Shown in pieces: positions 1-6,481 of a stretch of DNA of 11,102 nucleotides. The stretch's first letter is position 1; the number at the start of each line of letters is the position of its first letter. The DNA comes from an uncultured Asticcacaulis sp. GTDB taxonomy: Bacteria > Pseudomonadota > Alphaproteobacteria > Caulobacterales > Caulobacteraceae. The stretch lies in the NCBI GenBank assembly GCA_946480125.1, contig CAMLIY010000089.1:1-11102 (forward strand), given 5' to 3'. The translations under genes and the position numbers were made by a program. The notes below the pieces were generated by a model. It did not search any database. It saw nothing but the letters and a program-made list of their open reading frames with translations, and was not told the DNA's origin.

Positions 1-1004
1 ATTACCGTTCGAACGCGCCGCTCGATCTGGACAAAGTATTGCCCATATTCCAGCAGGGCTGGCTGGCGACCGATTTTTTCCTGTTCCTCTCCGGTTATAT
101 TCTGTCGCGCGCCTATGGTCAGCGGCTGGTGACGTCACATATGCGCCGGACCCATTTCTTTCTGCGCCGGTTTGCCCGGTTGTGGCCGTCGCATATTCTG
201 GTTTTGCTTACGTTTGGCGCGTTCGTGCTTGTCTCGTCAGCCGCTGGTTTTGCCCCCAATCATGCGGAAAAATACGGCCTGGCGGATTTTTTCGCCCAGG
301 CCTTTCTGGTCCATGGATGGGGCATGATGCACGCGGAGTCATGGAATACGCCGACCTGGACGCTATCGGTCCTGCTGGTCTGCTATGGCCTGTTCAGCGT
401 CTATATTCCCTATATCTACAAGCGCAGCCTGCCGGTCATGGCCGGACTGGCCGTTCTAATTCTGTTGGCCGCACATGGCCTGGCTTTAGGGCTGGCCCAT
501 CATGCCTTTGTTGATCTGCCCTTCGCCTGGGGGCTATTGCGCGCCATTCCGCTATTCCTGCTTGGCAATCTGATCGAGCGCATGACCACGGGGCTCAGAG
601 TGTCAAAAACGGTATTCTGGGCTAGTATCGTGGGTGCGTTTCTGGCCATCAGCGGTTTGTGCCTGCTGCCGCGATCGGCCGGGACGGACAGCCTGATTCT
701 TGTTTTGCTGGGTACTGTGCTGGCGGTATCGGGCGGTGTTACCTTTCACGAAAATGTCGTTACGCATCGCATGGGGCGCGCTTCATTCGCCCTGTTTCTC
801 ACCCATTCGCTGGTGGGAGCGGTTTGGTTTGGTATAGGTCCAAAACTGATCGCGCATTTTGGCTTGAGCGTCCCATTGCAATGGTGTCTGTGGGGCGCCG
901 GTGTGGTCGTGGCGGTTAGTGTCGCCTTCGTGTTTGATGCCTTGATCGATAAACCTGTGAGCCAGTGGGTATCGAAGCGCCCCTTTATCAAGGGCGGAAT
1001 TTAA
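1..1004 (+). CDS. Acyltransferase-3 family integral membrane protein (5' end cut off by the window)
   Basis: The frame is open from the left edge (first whole codon at position 3) to a TAA at 1002-1004, giving 333 residues. No convincing start lies inside: the first in-frame candidate is a TTG at 39, within conserved sequence, so the true start is upstream. The fragment carries the family motif DFFLFLSGY (fragment residues 24-32), followed by a basic RRFARLWPSH segment (residues 55-64) and about eight hydrophobic helices to the C-terminus. Members of this family (OafA, OpgC and NodX types) transfer acyl groups, often acetyl or succinyl, to cell-surface or exported sugars in the inner membrane. 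The catalytic His of the first helix would lie in the missing part. The substrate cannot be read from this sequence. A small membrane protein follows 42 bp downstream and may be co-transcribed. Confidence 0.85.
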   Translation, partial: YRSNAPLDLDKVLPIFQQGWLATDFFLFLSGYILSRAYGQRLVTSHMRRTHFFLRRFARLWPSHILVLLTFGAFVLVSSAAGFAPNHAEKYGLADFFAQAFLVHGWGMMHAESWNTPTWTLSVLLVCYGLFSVYIPYIYKRSLPVMAGLAVLILLAAHGLALGLAHHAFVDLPFAWGLLRAIPLFLLGNLIERMTTGLRVSKTVFWASIVGAFLAISGLCLLPRSAGTDSLILVLLGTVLAVSGGVTFHENVVTHRMGRASFALFLTHSLVGAVWFGIGPKLIAHFGLSVPLQWCLWGAGVVVAVSVAFVFDALIDKPVSQWVSKRPFIKGGI

Positions 1005-1036
1005 ACGCGTCAAAACACGCTAAACGGGTGCTTATC

Positions 1037-1041
1037 GGAGG
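1037..1041 (+). promoter_or_regulatory. Ribosome binding site fixing the start of the Pr6Pr-family gene
   Basis: GGAGG at 1037-1041 lies 5 nt before the ATG at 1047. A GTG at 1041 in the same frame overlaps this site and so is an unlikely start. Confidence 0.75.
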
Positions 1042-1046
1042 TGGGT

Positions 1047-1682
1047 ATGAAGAATGTGGCGCGCGTCATCGCAGGTGGCGGACTGCTGTTTGGCGTGACG
1101 GGGCTTTTGTTGCAATTCAGTCTGACCATTCCGGCCTTTATGGCGGCGGGACGCAGCTTCTGGCTGTCGGTTCTGTTCTATTTTTCGTTTTTCACCATCT
1201 TATCAAATATTGCCGCGGTCTTGAACCATGCCGTGCAGGTGTTTCCGGTCAGCAGGTTGAACTATTTCCGCAGGCGCAGTACGGCTGGCGCCATCACCAC
1301 TCTGATACTGGTGGTCTGCATCGTCTATCATTTCATACTGGCGCCGCTTTGGTCGCCGCAGGGTCTGTTCATGGTGGCCGACGTCATTCTGCATTATGTC
1401 ACGCCGATCCTGATGGCGGGATGGTGGCTGGCCAGCGCCAATGGCAAGGCGTGTTTTATGACCCTGCTGTGGTGGCTAATCCCGCCTCTTGTTTATCTTG
1501 TGTTTGTCTATATTCGCTGGGCCTTCGTGCACGAAGTGCCGTACCCGTTCCTTGATCCGGCGTTGACGAGTCAGGAACTGATCAGCGGTATTGTCGGCAT
1601 TGTCGTGCTGTTTGTCGTCACGGGGCCCGCTGTGGTGATTTCGGACAAGATCGTTGGCGGGCTGAAACGTGATTATTTATAA
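1047..1682 (+). CDS. Pr6Pr-family six-helix membrane protein
   Basis: The protein has 211 residues and about six hydrophobic segments (roughly residues 5-27, 37-60, 79-100, 104-125, 132-155 and 180-200). Family-like signatures are FFTILSN near residue 50, HYVTPILMAGWWL near residue 120, and YPFLD in the last loop. These match my memory of the bacterial Pr6Pr family, which is distantly related to FAR-17a/AIG1 proteins. Its biochemical role is not established as far as I know, and no function is assigned here. The start is ATG 1047, chosen from the GGAGG at 1037-1041. It lies 42 bp after the acyltransferase gene on the same strand, so an operon is possible. Its TAA stop is 3 bp from the nadC stop on the other strand, with no terminator between them. 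Confidence 0.8.
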   Translation: MKNVARVIAGGGLLFGVTGLLLQFSLTIPAFMAAGRSFWLSVLFYFSFFTILSNIAAVLNHAVQVFPVSRLNYFRRRSTAGAITTLILVVCIVYHFILAPLWSPQGLFMVADVILHYVTPILMAGWWLASANGKACFMTLLWWLIPPLVYLVFVYIRWAFVHEVPYPFLDPALTSQELISGIVGIVVLFVVTGPAVVISDKIVGGLKRDYL

Positions 1683-1685
1683 GGC

Positions 1686-2534
1686 TCAGACCGCATCCAG
1701 GCCAATGTCGAAATTCGGAGCGCTATGGGTGAGGGCGCCGACCGAGATGACATCCACGCCGGTTGCGGCGATCTGACGGACCGTGTTCATATTGACGCCG
1801 CCGGACGCTTCCAGAATGGCTTTACCTTTCGCCAGTTTCACCGCCTCGGCATACATATCGAGCGAGAAATTATCGAGCAGGAGCACGTCCGGACCGTAGG
1901 GCAGGGCGTCCCTGAGCTGAGCGATGCTGTCAACCTCAATTTCGATCTTCATGGTGTGTGCCACCCCGGCCTTGGCGCGTTCCATGGCTGGCCCAACCCC
2001 GCCGCAAATGGCGATATGGTTGTCCTTAATCAGTATGGCGTCATCGAGGCCATAACGATGGCTGTATCCGCCGCCGCACTTGACCGCGTGCTTTTGCAGA
2101 CCGCGCAGCAGCGGCATGGTCTTGCGGGTGCAGACGATCTTGCTCGGCAGGCCCTCGATCGCGGCGACATATTTTGCCGTCAGAGAGGCAACGCCGGAGA
2201 GATGACACAGCAGGTTGAGCGCCACGCGTTCGGCGGCCAGAATAGCGCGGGCATTGCCTTCGATGCGAGCGATGACATCGCCCTTTTTCACGGCGCTGCC
2301 ATCGGGCAGGCAGGTTTCGAAACGGATATGCGGGTCCATCAGGCTCATGGCCAGGCGGGCGCAGTCGATGCCAGCGGAGACACCGGCCTCGCGTGCGCTG
2401 AATTCGGCCTTGAAGCGCGCCTTGGGCGGAATCACCGCCGATGCCGTCACGTCCCCCGCCAGTCCCAGATCTTCTTTCAGGGCATCGCGTATGATCGGTT
2501 CGATCAAAAGATCAGGCAATCCGGTTATGAACAT
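1686..2534 (-). CDS. nadC: Nicotinate-nucleotide pyrophosphorylase (quinolinate phosphoribosyltransferase)
   Basis: NadC converts quinolinate and PRPP to nicotinate mononucleotide, CO2 and pyrophosphate, the last step of de novo pyridine nucleotide synthesis; it is cytoplasmic. The 282 residues are the usual length. Visible motifs are EDLGLAGDVT (21-30) at the N-terminal domain, AERVALNLL (101-109), CTRKTMPLLR (135-144), CGGGYSHR (153-160), LIKDNHIA (168-175), EIEVD (198-202), LLLDNF (218-223), EASGG (242-246) and SVGALTHS (264-271). These supply the expected substrate-binding Arg, Lys, His, Glu and Asp residues. Cys replaces the Asp that E. coli-type enzymes have before TRKT, a variant I recall from alphaproteobacterial homologues. 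The start ATG (2532-2534) is 3 nt past the nadB TGA, so translation is probably coupled. It is the last gene of nadA-nadB-nadC. Confidence 0.97.
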   Translation of the reverse strand: MFITGLPDLLIEPIIRDALKEDLGLAGDVTASAVIPPKARFKAEFSAREAGVSAGIDCARLAMSLMDPHIRFETCLPDGSAVKKGDVIARIEGNARAILAAERVALNLLCHLSGVASLTAKYVAAIEGLPSKIVCTRKTMPLLRGLQKHAVKCGGGYSHRYGLDDAILIKDNHIAICGGVGPAMERAKAGVAHTMKIEIEVDSIAQLRDALPYGPDVLLLDNFSLDMYAEAVKLAKGKAILEASGGVNMNTVRQIAATGVDVISVGALTHSAPNFDIGLDAV

Positions 2535-2537
2535 AAA

Positions 2538-4070
2538 TCAACGCCCCTTGTTGTTTTCCAGGACTTCCGCCCAGTTCGTGAAGGTCCGCGCACCCAAGGT
2601 TTCGGTCAAGGGGTAATCGCTGCGATAATGTGAACCGCGACTCTCGCGCCGGCGCAAGGCGCAAATGGCGATCAGGCGCGCACTGACCAAGGCGAGGGCG
2701 CCAGGGTAACGCGCATCGAGGCCATTAATCAGGTCCAGCAGATGCGTGAGGCCATGTTCATTGCGCACCACGCCGGCCTCTTGCGCCATGGCATCGCGCA
2801 GAGTTTGCAGATCGCTTTCGCTAAGGCTGGGCGGAATGGCCGGACGCACGGCATTGACTGTATCCGGCGTAAATCGACCCGTCAGGCAAGCAATGGCGGC
2901 TTGGCCGACGCGTTCACCGAAGGCGGCGGCTTCCAGCAGGCTGTTGGAGGCCAAGCGGTTGGCGCCATGAACGCCGGTACAGGCACATTCGCCAACGGCA
3001 TAAAGGCCTTTCAGCGAGGTCTGGCCGAAGATGTCGGTTTTGATACCGCCCATATGGTAGTGGGCGGCGGGCGCCACCGGCATGGGGGTGGTGCGGGGGT
3101 CGACACCTTGGGCCATGCAGGATGCGAAGACCGTAGGAAATTCGGTGGGGAAATGCGCACCGATCGCCGTGCGGGCATCCAGGAAAGCGCCGCCGTTCAG
3201 GTCGGCCTTATGGACAGCGCGGGCAACGATATCACGCGGGGCCAGTTCGCCATCCGGGTGATCGTCGAAAACAAAGCGGTGGCCTTTTTTATCTATCAGG
3301 GTGGCGCCTTCGCCGCGCAGAGCCTCGGTGGCCAGAGGGGCGGGATCGAGGCCGAACTTCAGTGCGGTCGGGTGGAACTGGACAAATTCCGGATCGGCGA
3401 TTTCCGCACCTGCCAAGGCCGCCATCGCCATGCCTTCGCCGCGCAGATTGGCCGGGTTGGTGGTGACGGCGAACAGGCCGCCGGAACCGCCACTGGCCAG
3501 GATGACGACCGGGGCATAGACCTCGATTTGTTTCTCGGCATGCTGCACCAAGGCGCCGATCACCCCGCCATCGGGTGATGTGATCAGGCCCAGGGCATAG
3601 GCGCGTTCCCATATTTCGATATGCGGAGCATTGAGCGCCTCATGGACGACGGCTTCGAGGATGGCCTTACCGGCGAGATCGCCACCAACGCGGGCCACAC
3701 GCGCCAGACCGTGGGCGGCTTCGCGGTTGAGCACGAAGGAACCGTCGGGCTTATGATCAAACGGCGCACCCATGGCGTTGAGCTTGCGCACGGTTTCCGG
3801 CCCCATATCCGTCAGAGTTTTCGCGGCCAGCTCATCAACGATACCGGCGCCGGCGTTAATGGTGTCGGTCGCATGATCCTTTGGAGAGTCTTCCGGCGAC
3901 AGCGCGGCGGCAATCCCGCCCTGCGCCCAGGCCGATGAACAAGCGACACCCAACGCCACGGGAGCCAGAACCAGCGTCTTGTGGGGGGCGGTGTTTAGCG
4001 CCACGCTCAGGCCGGCCAGTCCCGCACCGATCACCAGTGGGCCGTTATGGATATGGGTTTCAACGGCCAT
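2538..4070 (-). CDS. nadB: L-aspartate oxidase
   Basis: NadB is the FAD flavoenzyme that oxidises L-aspartate to iminoaspartate, using oxygen or fumarate, and hands the unstable product to NadA. With ATG at 4070 the protein has 510 residues. It shows the FAD dinucleotide fold GAGLAG (15-20), SSAWAQGGIAAAL (45-57), NREAAHG (115-121), ASGGSGGLF (192-200), EFVQFHPTAL (228-237), LRGEGA (251-256), RDIVARAV (279-286), AHYHMGGI (336-343) and a C-terminal FAD motif GECACTGVHGANRLASNS (360-377). By alignment from memory, E117, H233, R279 and R372 match active-site residues of the E. coli enzyme. The related succinate dehydrogenase/fumarate reductase flavoproteins are less likely, because nadA and nadC flank the gene. 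A longer frame to 4133 would run into the nadA-nadB repeat; AGGAGG 5 nt before ATG 4070 decides for the short form. Confidence 0.97.
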   Translation of the reverse strand: MAVETHIHNGPLVIGAGLAGLSVALNTAPHKTLVLAPVALGVACSSAWAQGGIAAALSPEDSPKDHATDTINAGAGIVDELAAKTLTDMGPETVRKLNAMGAPFDHKPDGSFVLNREAAHGLARVARVGGDLAGKAILEAVVHEALNAPHIEIWERAYALGLITSPDGGVIGALVQHAEKQIEVYAPVVILASGGSGGLFAVTTNPANLRGEGMAMAALAGAEIADPEFVQFHPTALKFGLDPAPLATEALRGEGATLIDKKGHRFVFDDHPDGELAPRDIVARAVHKADLNGGAFLDARTAIGAHFPTEFPTVFASCMAQGVDPRTTPMPVAPAAHYHMGGIKTDIFGQTSLKGLYAVGECACTGVHGANRLASNSLLEAAAFGERVGQAAIACLTGRFTPDTVNAVRPAIPPSLSESDLQTLRDAMAQEAGVVRNEHGLTHLLDLINGLDARYPGALALVSARLIAICALRRRESRGSHYRSDYPLTETLGARTFTNWAEVLENNKGR

Positions 4071-4075
4071 TGTGG

Positions 4076-4081
4076 CCTCCT
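4076..4081 (-). promoter_or_regulatory. Ribosome binding site that fixes the nadB start
   Basis: The minus strand reads AGGAGG here, 5 nt before the ATG at 4070. This is a near-perfect Shine-Dalgarno and argues against the upstream in-frame start at 4133. It lies 5 bp outside the edge of the cloverleaf repeat. Confidence 0.85.
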
Positions 4082-4086
4082 GTGAT

Positions 4087-4185
4087 GCCCCCTCCGTCAG
4101 CGTCACCAGCCCTAAAGGGCTTGGCGCTGACACCTCCCCTGCGTAGCGGGGGAGGTGTCGCGGCGAAGTCCGCGACGGAGGGGGC
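4087..4185. repeat. 99-bp cloverleaf-like palindromic element between nadA and nadB
   Basis: The ends are a perfect 12-bp inverted repeat: GCCCCCTCCGTC at 4087-4098 and its complement at 4174-4185. Three hairpins sit between them. Arm A pairs 4096-4102 with 4125-4131 and encloses a second stem, AGCCCT/AGGGCT (4108-4113 with 4116-4121). Arm B pairs 4129-4139 with 4149-4159 (11 bp perfect) and can extend inwards to a 3-nt loop. Arm C pairs 4157-4163 with 4170-4176. Neighbouring stems share the trinucleotides at 4096-4098, 4129-4131, 4157-4159 and 4174-4176, reading GTC, GAC, GTC, GAC. The element fills almost all of the 119-bp nadA-nadB spacer and must be in the operon mRNA if the genes are co-transcribed. 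It resembles dispersed intergenic palindromic repeats of alphaproteobacterial genomes. No second copy was seen in this window, so its repetitive nature is an inference. Confidence 0.75.
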
Positions 4186-4189
4186 GAAC

Positions 4190-5278
4190 TTACGAAATCA
4201 TCTCGACATCAACATGATGCCTGGCCTTGACCATATCGTAGCGGGCCGGAACTTTCAGCGGCGGCATGTCGATCATGCGCTGCACGGCGAGGGCGGCACG
4301 AGGGATCAGTTCGGGATCAACCGTCACCTCATACTGATGGAAGCGCAAGGAGTCATAAATGCCCTGCAAGGTGATGCGCTTCATATGCGGGCACAGATTG
4401 CACGGCCGCAGGAACTCGACGCCCGGCGCATCGGCGGTGACATTATCCGCCATCGAGCACTCGGTGATCAGCACTACCTGCTTAGGCTTGTTTTGGGTGA
4501 CGTAATCGCTCATGGCCGTAGTCGAGCCGGTAAAATCCGAGGCGGCGATGACGTCGGGCGGGCATTCGGGGTGGGCCAGAACGATGGCGCCAGGATGAGC
4601 GGCGCGGACATCAGCGATATCCTGCGCGTCGAAGCGTTCATGCACCTCGCAGGCACCGGCCCAGGCGATGATCTTGATGTGCGTCTGGCGCGCCACGTTC
4701 TTCGCCAGGAACTGGTCGGGCAGCATGATGACCGTATCGACGCCCCATTCGGCGGCGATATGCTCGACCACCTGCACAGCATTGGCCGAAGTGCAGCAGA
4801 TGTCGGTCTCGGCCTTCACATCGGCCGTGGTATTGACATAGGTGACGACGGGCAGGCCGGGATAACGCTGCTTGATCAGGCGCACCTGCTCGCCGGTGAT
4901 GCTTGATGCCAGTGAACAACCGGCGCGCAGGTCAGGGATCAGCACGGTTTTTTGCGGCGCCAGAATCTTGGAGGTTTCGGCCATGAAATGCACGCCGCCC
5001 TGAACGATGATATCGGCCGAAGACTTGGCGGCTTCGCGGGCCAGGCCCAGGCTGTCACCAACATAGTCGCCGACTCCATGGAAGATATCCGGTGTCATAT
5101 AGTTATGCGCCAGGATGACGGCGTTCATTTCAACCTTGAGGGCGTTGATCGCATGGATCAATGGCGCCTGAAGCTGCCATTCCAGTGGCGATATCTTGCC
5201 CTTGAGACGGGCATAGATATCCGCTGTCTCGACTTCTATCGCCGGGGTGAACTCAAGCGGGGCAGCCGTGTCGGCCAT
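4190..5278 (-). CDS. nadA: Quinolinate synthase
   Basis: NadA condenses iminoaspartate with dihydroxyacetone phosphate to quinolinate and needs an oxygen-sensitive [4Fe-4S] cluster. The 362-residue protein has the expected three cluster cysteines: C121 in AGCSLAS, C210 in GACEVHERF, and C296 in [10 protein letters not shown]293 is the extra cysteine of the last motif, and the three-Cys CxxCxxC form of E. coli is not complete here. Other family signatures are LAHNYM (56-61), [18 protein letters not shown] (87-104), [20 protein letters not shown] (146-165) and HPECP (236-240). The start ATG (5276-5278) is preceded by GGAGAG about 6 nt upstream. It is the first gene of the minus-strand nadA-nadB-nadC operon, with a promoter and operator candidate in the 237-bp gap shared with the divergent dps gene. 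Confidence 0.97.
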   Translation of the reverse strand: MADTAAPLEFTPAIEVETADIYARLKGKISPLEWQLQAPLIHAINALKVEMNAVILAHNYMTPDIFHGVGDYVGDSLGLAREAAKSSADIIVQGGVHFMAETSKILAPQKTVLIPDLRAGCSLASSITGEQVRLIKQRYPGLPVVTYVNTTADVKAETDICCTSANAVQVVEHIAAEWGVDTVIMLPDQFLAKNVARQTHIKIIAWAGACEVHERFDAQDIADVRAAHPGAIVLAHPECPPDVIAASDFTGSTTAMSDYVTQNKPKQVVLITECSMADNVTADAPGVEFLRPCNLCPHMKRITLQGIYDSLRFHQYEVTVDPELIPRAALAVQRMIDMPPLKVPARYDMVKARHHVDVEMIS

Positions 5279-5295
5279 CGTTTCTCTCCAAATTA

Positions 5296-5318
5296 CTTAT
5301 GCTCATTTTCAGCATAAG
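5296..5318. promoter_or_regulatory. Perfect 8-bp-arm palindrome, operator candidate for nadABC
   Basis: CTTATGCT at 5296-5303 and AGCATAAG at 5311-5318 are exact inverted repeats separated by 7 nt. The centre of the palindrome is about 29 bp upstream of the nadA start, just downstream of the promoter candidate at 5327-5354, where a bound repressor would block transcription. Alphaproteobacteria control NAD synthesis with regulators such as NadQ or NrtR, so such a site before nadA is expected. I cannot confirm from memory which family's motif this matches. Confidence 0.5.
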
Positions 5319-5326
5319 GTATGGAT

Positions 5327-5354
5327 AAAATAATCCGATGGCCGCGCTTTGCAA
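5327..5354 (-). promoter_or_regulatory. Promoter candidate for nadABC
   Basis: On the minus strand TTGCAA (5354-5349) and TATTTT (5332-5327) are separated by 16 nt. This would start transcription near 5319, at the edge of the palindrome 5296-5318. The match is by eye and moderate. Confidence 0.35.
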
Positions 5355-5393
5355 TGAGATTTGTGGTCACAGACTATCACGTTTTATGACAGG

Positions 5394-5423
5394 TTGACAT
5401 CTGCCGGGACGGATATCTAAGTC
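5394..5423 (+). promoter_or_regulatory. Housekeeping-type promoter candidate for dps
   Basis: TTGACAT (5394-5400) is followed after 15 nt by TCTAAGTC (5416-5423). This is close to the Caulobacter RpoD consensus (TTGACGS, 10-14 nt, GCTANAWC). It would give a leader of about 85 nt before the dps ATG at 5516. Confidence 0.45.
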
Positions 5424-5474
5424 ATATTCAAATCTTTTCTTTCCCTCATTGTATCTTTATGGCGGTATTCGCAT

Positions 5475-5490
5475 ATGTGATCCATCACAT
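5475..5490. promoter_or_regulatory. Palindrome in the dps leader, operator candidate
   Basis: ATGTGAT and ATCACAT form exact 7-bp arms around a central CC. The half-site TGTGA resembles CRP/FNR-type sites, but the spacing is 2 bp shorter than a standard CRP site, so the regulator is not identified. The palindrome is 26-41 bp upstream of the dps ATG. Confidence 0.4.
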
Positions 5491-5515
5491 TAGCCTTTTT
5501 CTGAGGACATAAATC

Positions 5516-5977
5516 ATGAGCGAATCCGGCGTCGACAACAGCAAGAAAGTGGCCCACGAACTCTCCAAGGTTCTGGCTGACAGTTTCACTGTTTATCAAA
5601 AAACCCATGGCTATCATTGGAATGTCCGCGGCCCTAATTTCCGCGGCCTGCATCTGTTGCTCGAAGAACAGTATAACGAAATCTGGACTTCGATCGATGA
5701 AATCGCCGAGCGTATTCGTGCGCTTGACCAGTTCGCGCCCATGGGTAATGGCGCCCTCGGCAATCTGACCTCGATCAAGGATGGCGACCCGACCCTGGCC
5801 GCGCCGGACATGCTCAAGGATCTCATCGACGGCCACGAGACCGCTATCGCCACCATGAAGGCCGCCGCCAAGGTGGCAGATGATGCCGGCGATATCTCTA
5901 CCGCTGATCTGTGTACGGTACGCATTACGGCCCATGAAAAGCACCGCTGGATGCTGAAATCGACCCTGGCGGCTTAA
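5516..5977 (+). CDS. dps: Dps-family ferritin-like protein (DNA-protecting iron-storage mini-ferritin)
   Basis: Dps proteins form 12-subunit shells that oxidise Fe(II), usually with H2O2, and store it, protecting DNA from oxidative damage. The 153 residues are a typical length. The inter-subunit ferroxidase site is complete: H34 in HGYHWNVRGPNF, H46 and E50 in GLHLLLEE, D61 and E65 in SIDEIAER. These correspond to H51, H63, D67, D78 and E82 of E. coli Dps, with Glu in place of the Asp at 67. The N-terminus is short, with only two adjacent lysines (residues 10-11), so the Lys-rich DNA-binding tail of E. coli Dps is absent. DNA binding is therefore uncertain and iron detoxification is the safer role. 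GAGGA at 5503-5507 sits 8 nt before ATG 5516. The gene is monocistronic by its layout, with a strong terminator 21 bp after the stop. Confidence 0.93.
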   Translation: MSESGVDNSKKVAHELSKVLADSFTVYQKTHGYHWNVRGPNFRGLHLLLEEQYNEIWTSIDEIAERIRALDQFAPMGNGALGNLTSIKDGDPTLAAPDMLKDLIDGHETAIATMKAAAKVADDAGDISTADLCTVRITAHEKHRWMLKSTLAA

Positions 5978-5998
5978 GCCTGAGAAACGCCTGAATTC

Positions 5999-6031
5999 GC
6001 CGTCCGTCTGTTTCCAGACGGGCGGCTTTTT
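5999..6031 (+). terminator. Intrinsic terminator after dps
   Basis: A 12-bp GC-rich stem (5999-6010 with 6015-6026, one G-T wobble) with loop TTTC is followed directly by TTTTT at 6027-6031. The T-tract ends 13 nt before the arfB ATG. Confidence 0.9.
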
Positions 6032-6044
6032 GTTATGGGCGTTC

Positions 6045-6476
6045 ATGGTATTTATCACGCCCCGAATTTCTGTTCCTGACGAGGAACTGCACGAAAGCTT
6101 TGTCCGGTCTTCCGGAGCGGGCGGTCAGAACGTCAACAAGGTGTCGACGGCTGTCGAATTGCGTTTTTCCATCTTCGAGAATCTGACTATTCCCTACGAT
6201 GTCAAGCAGCGCCTGATCAAGCTGGGAGGGCGGCGTGTCACCAATGAGGGCGTGCTCGTGCTGTTTATCCAGACTCACCGCACTCAGGAAATGAATCGCA
6301 GGGCAGCCGAAGCGCGGTTTGTCGAACTGGTGCAGAAAGCCGCCGCTCCACCGCCCCCGCCGCGCATCGCCACCAAGCCGACGCGCGGTGCGGTGAAAAG
6401 GCGTCTGGTCGGCAAGGCGATCCGTTCGACAGTCAAATCCAACCGCAAACGGCCGGACAATGATGACGAACTTTAA
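6045..6476 (+). CDS. arfB: Alternative ribosome-rescue factor, peptidyl-tRNA hydrolase ArfB/YaeJ
   Basis: ArfB enters ribosomes stalled at mRNA ends and hydrolyses the peptidyl-tRNA without a stop codon, a backup to tmRNA. In Caulobacter crescentus arfB and ssrA are known to be jointly essential. The 143-residue protein has the catalytic GGQ at residues 26-28 within RSSGAGGQNVNKVSTAVELR and lacks the codon-recognition domains of RF1/RF2. It ends in a proline run (PPPPP) and a basic tail (KRRLVGKAIRSTVKSNRKRP) of the sort that threads into the mRNA entry channel. ATG 6045 is preferred: the in-frame TTG at 6030 lies in the terminator T-tract of dps. No good Shine-Dalgarno is visible (only GGGCG at 6037-6041). 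The stop is 5 bp from the stop of the opposing sugar-phosphate transferase gene. Confidence 0.92.
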   Translation: MVFITPRISVPDEELHESFVRSSGAGGQNVNKVSTAVELRFSIFENLTIPYDVKQRLIKLGGRRVTNEGVLVLFIQTHRTQEMNRRAAEARFVELVQKAAAPPPPPRIATKPTRGAVKRRLVGKAIRSTVKSNRKRPDNDDEL

Positions 6477-6481
6477 GGCTC

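Noticed and set aside
1681..1687. The same heptamer AAGGCTC at both convergent junctions (1681-1687 and 6475-6481)
   Set aside because: A 7-mer shared by two sites can occur by chance. It partly consists of the TAA stop codons and forms no hairpin.
1725..2633. Long plus-strand open frame opposite nadC
   Set aside because: It is antisense to a well-supported nadC/nadB junction, and its translation is low in hydrophobic residues with no family resemblance. It is a GC-rich shadow.
4071..4133. N-terminal extension of NadB starting at 4133
   Set aside because: The extra 21 residues are read from the cloverleaf repeat and precede the FAD fold. A near-ideal Shine-Dalgarno sits before ATG 4070.
3881..4906. 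341-codon plus-strand frame across nadB, the repeat and nadA
   Set aside because: It crosses two certain genes and the palindromic repeat on the opposite strand; the translation is rich in Arg, Gly and His as expected for a shadow.
5417..6058. Minus-strand frame covering dps
   Set aside because: dps has complete ferroxidase residues, a ribosome binding site and a terminator; the antisense frame has none of these.
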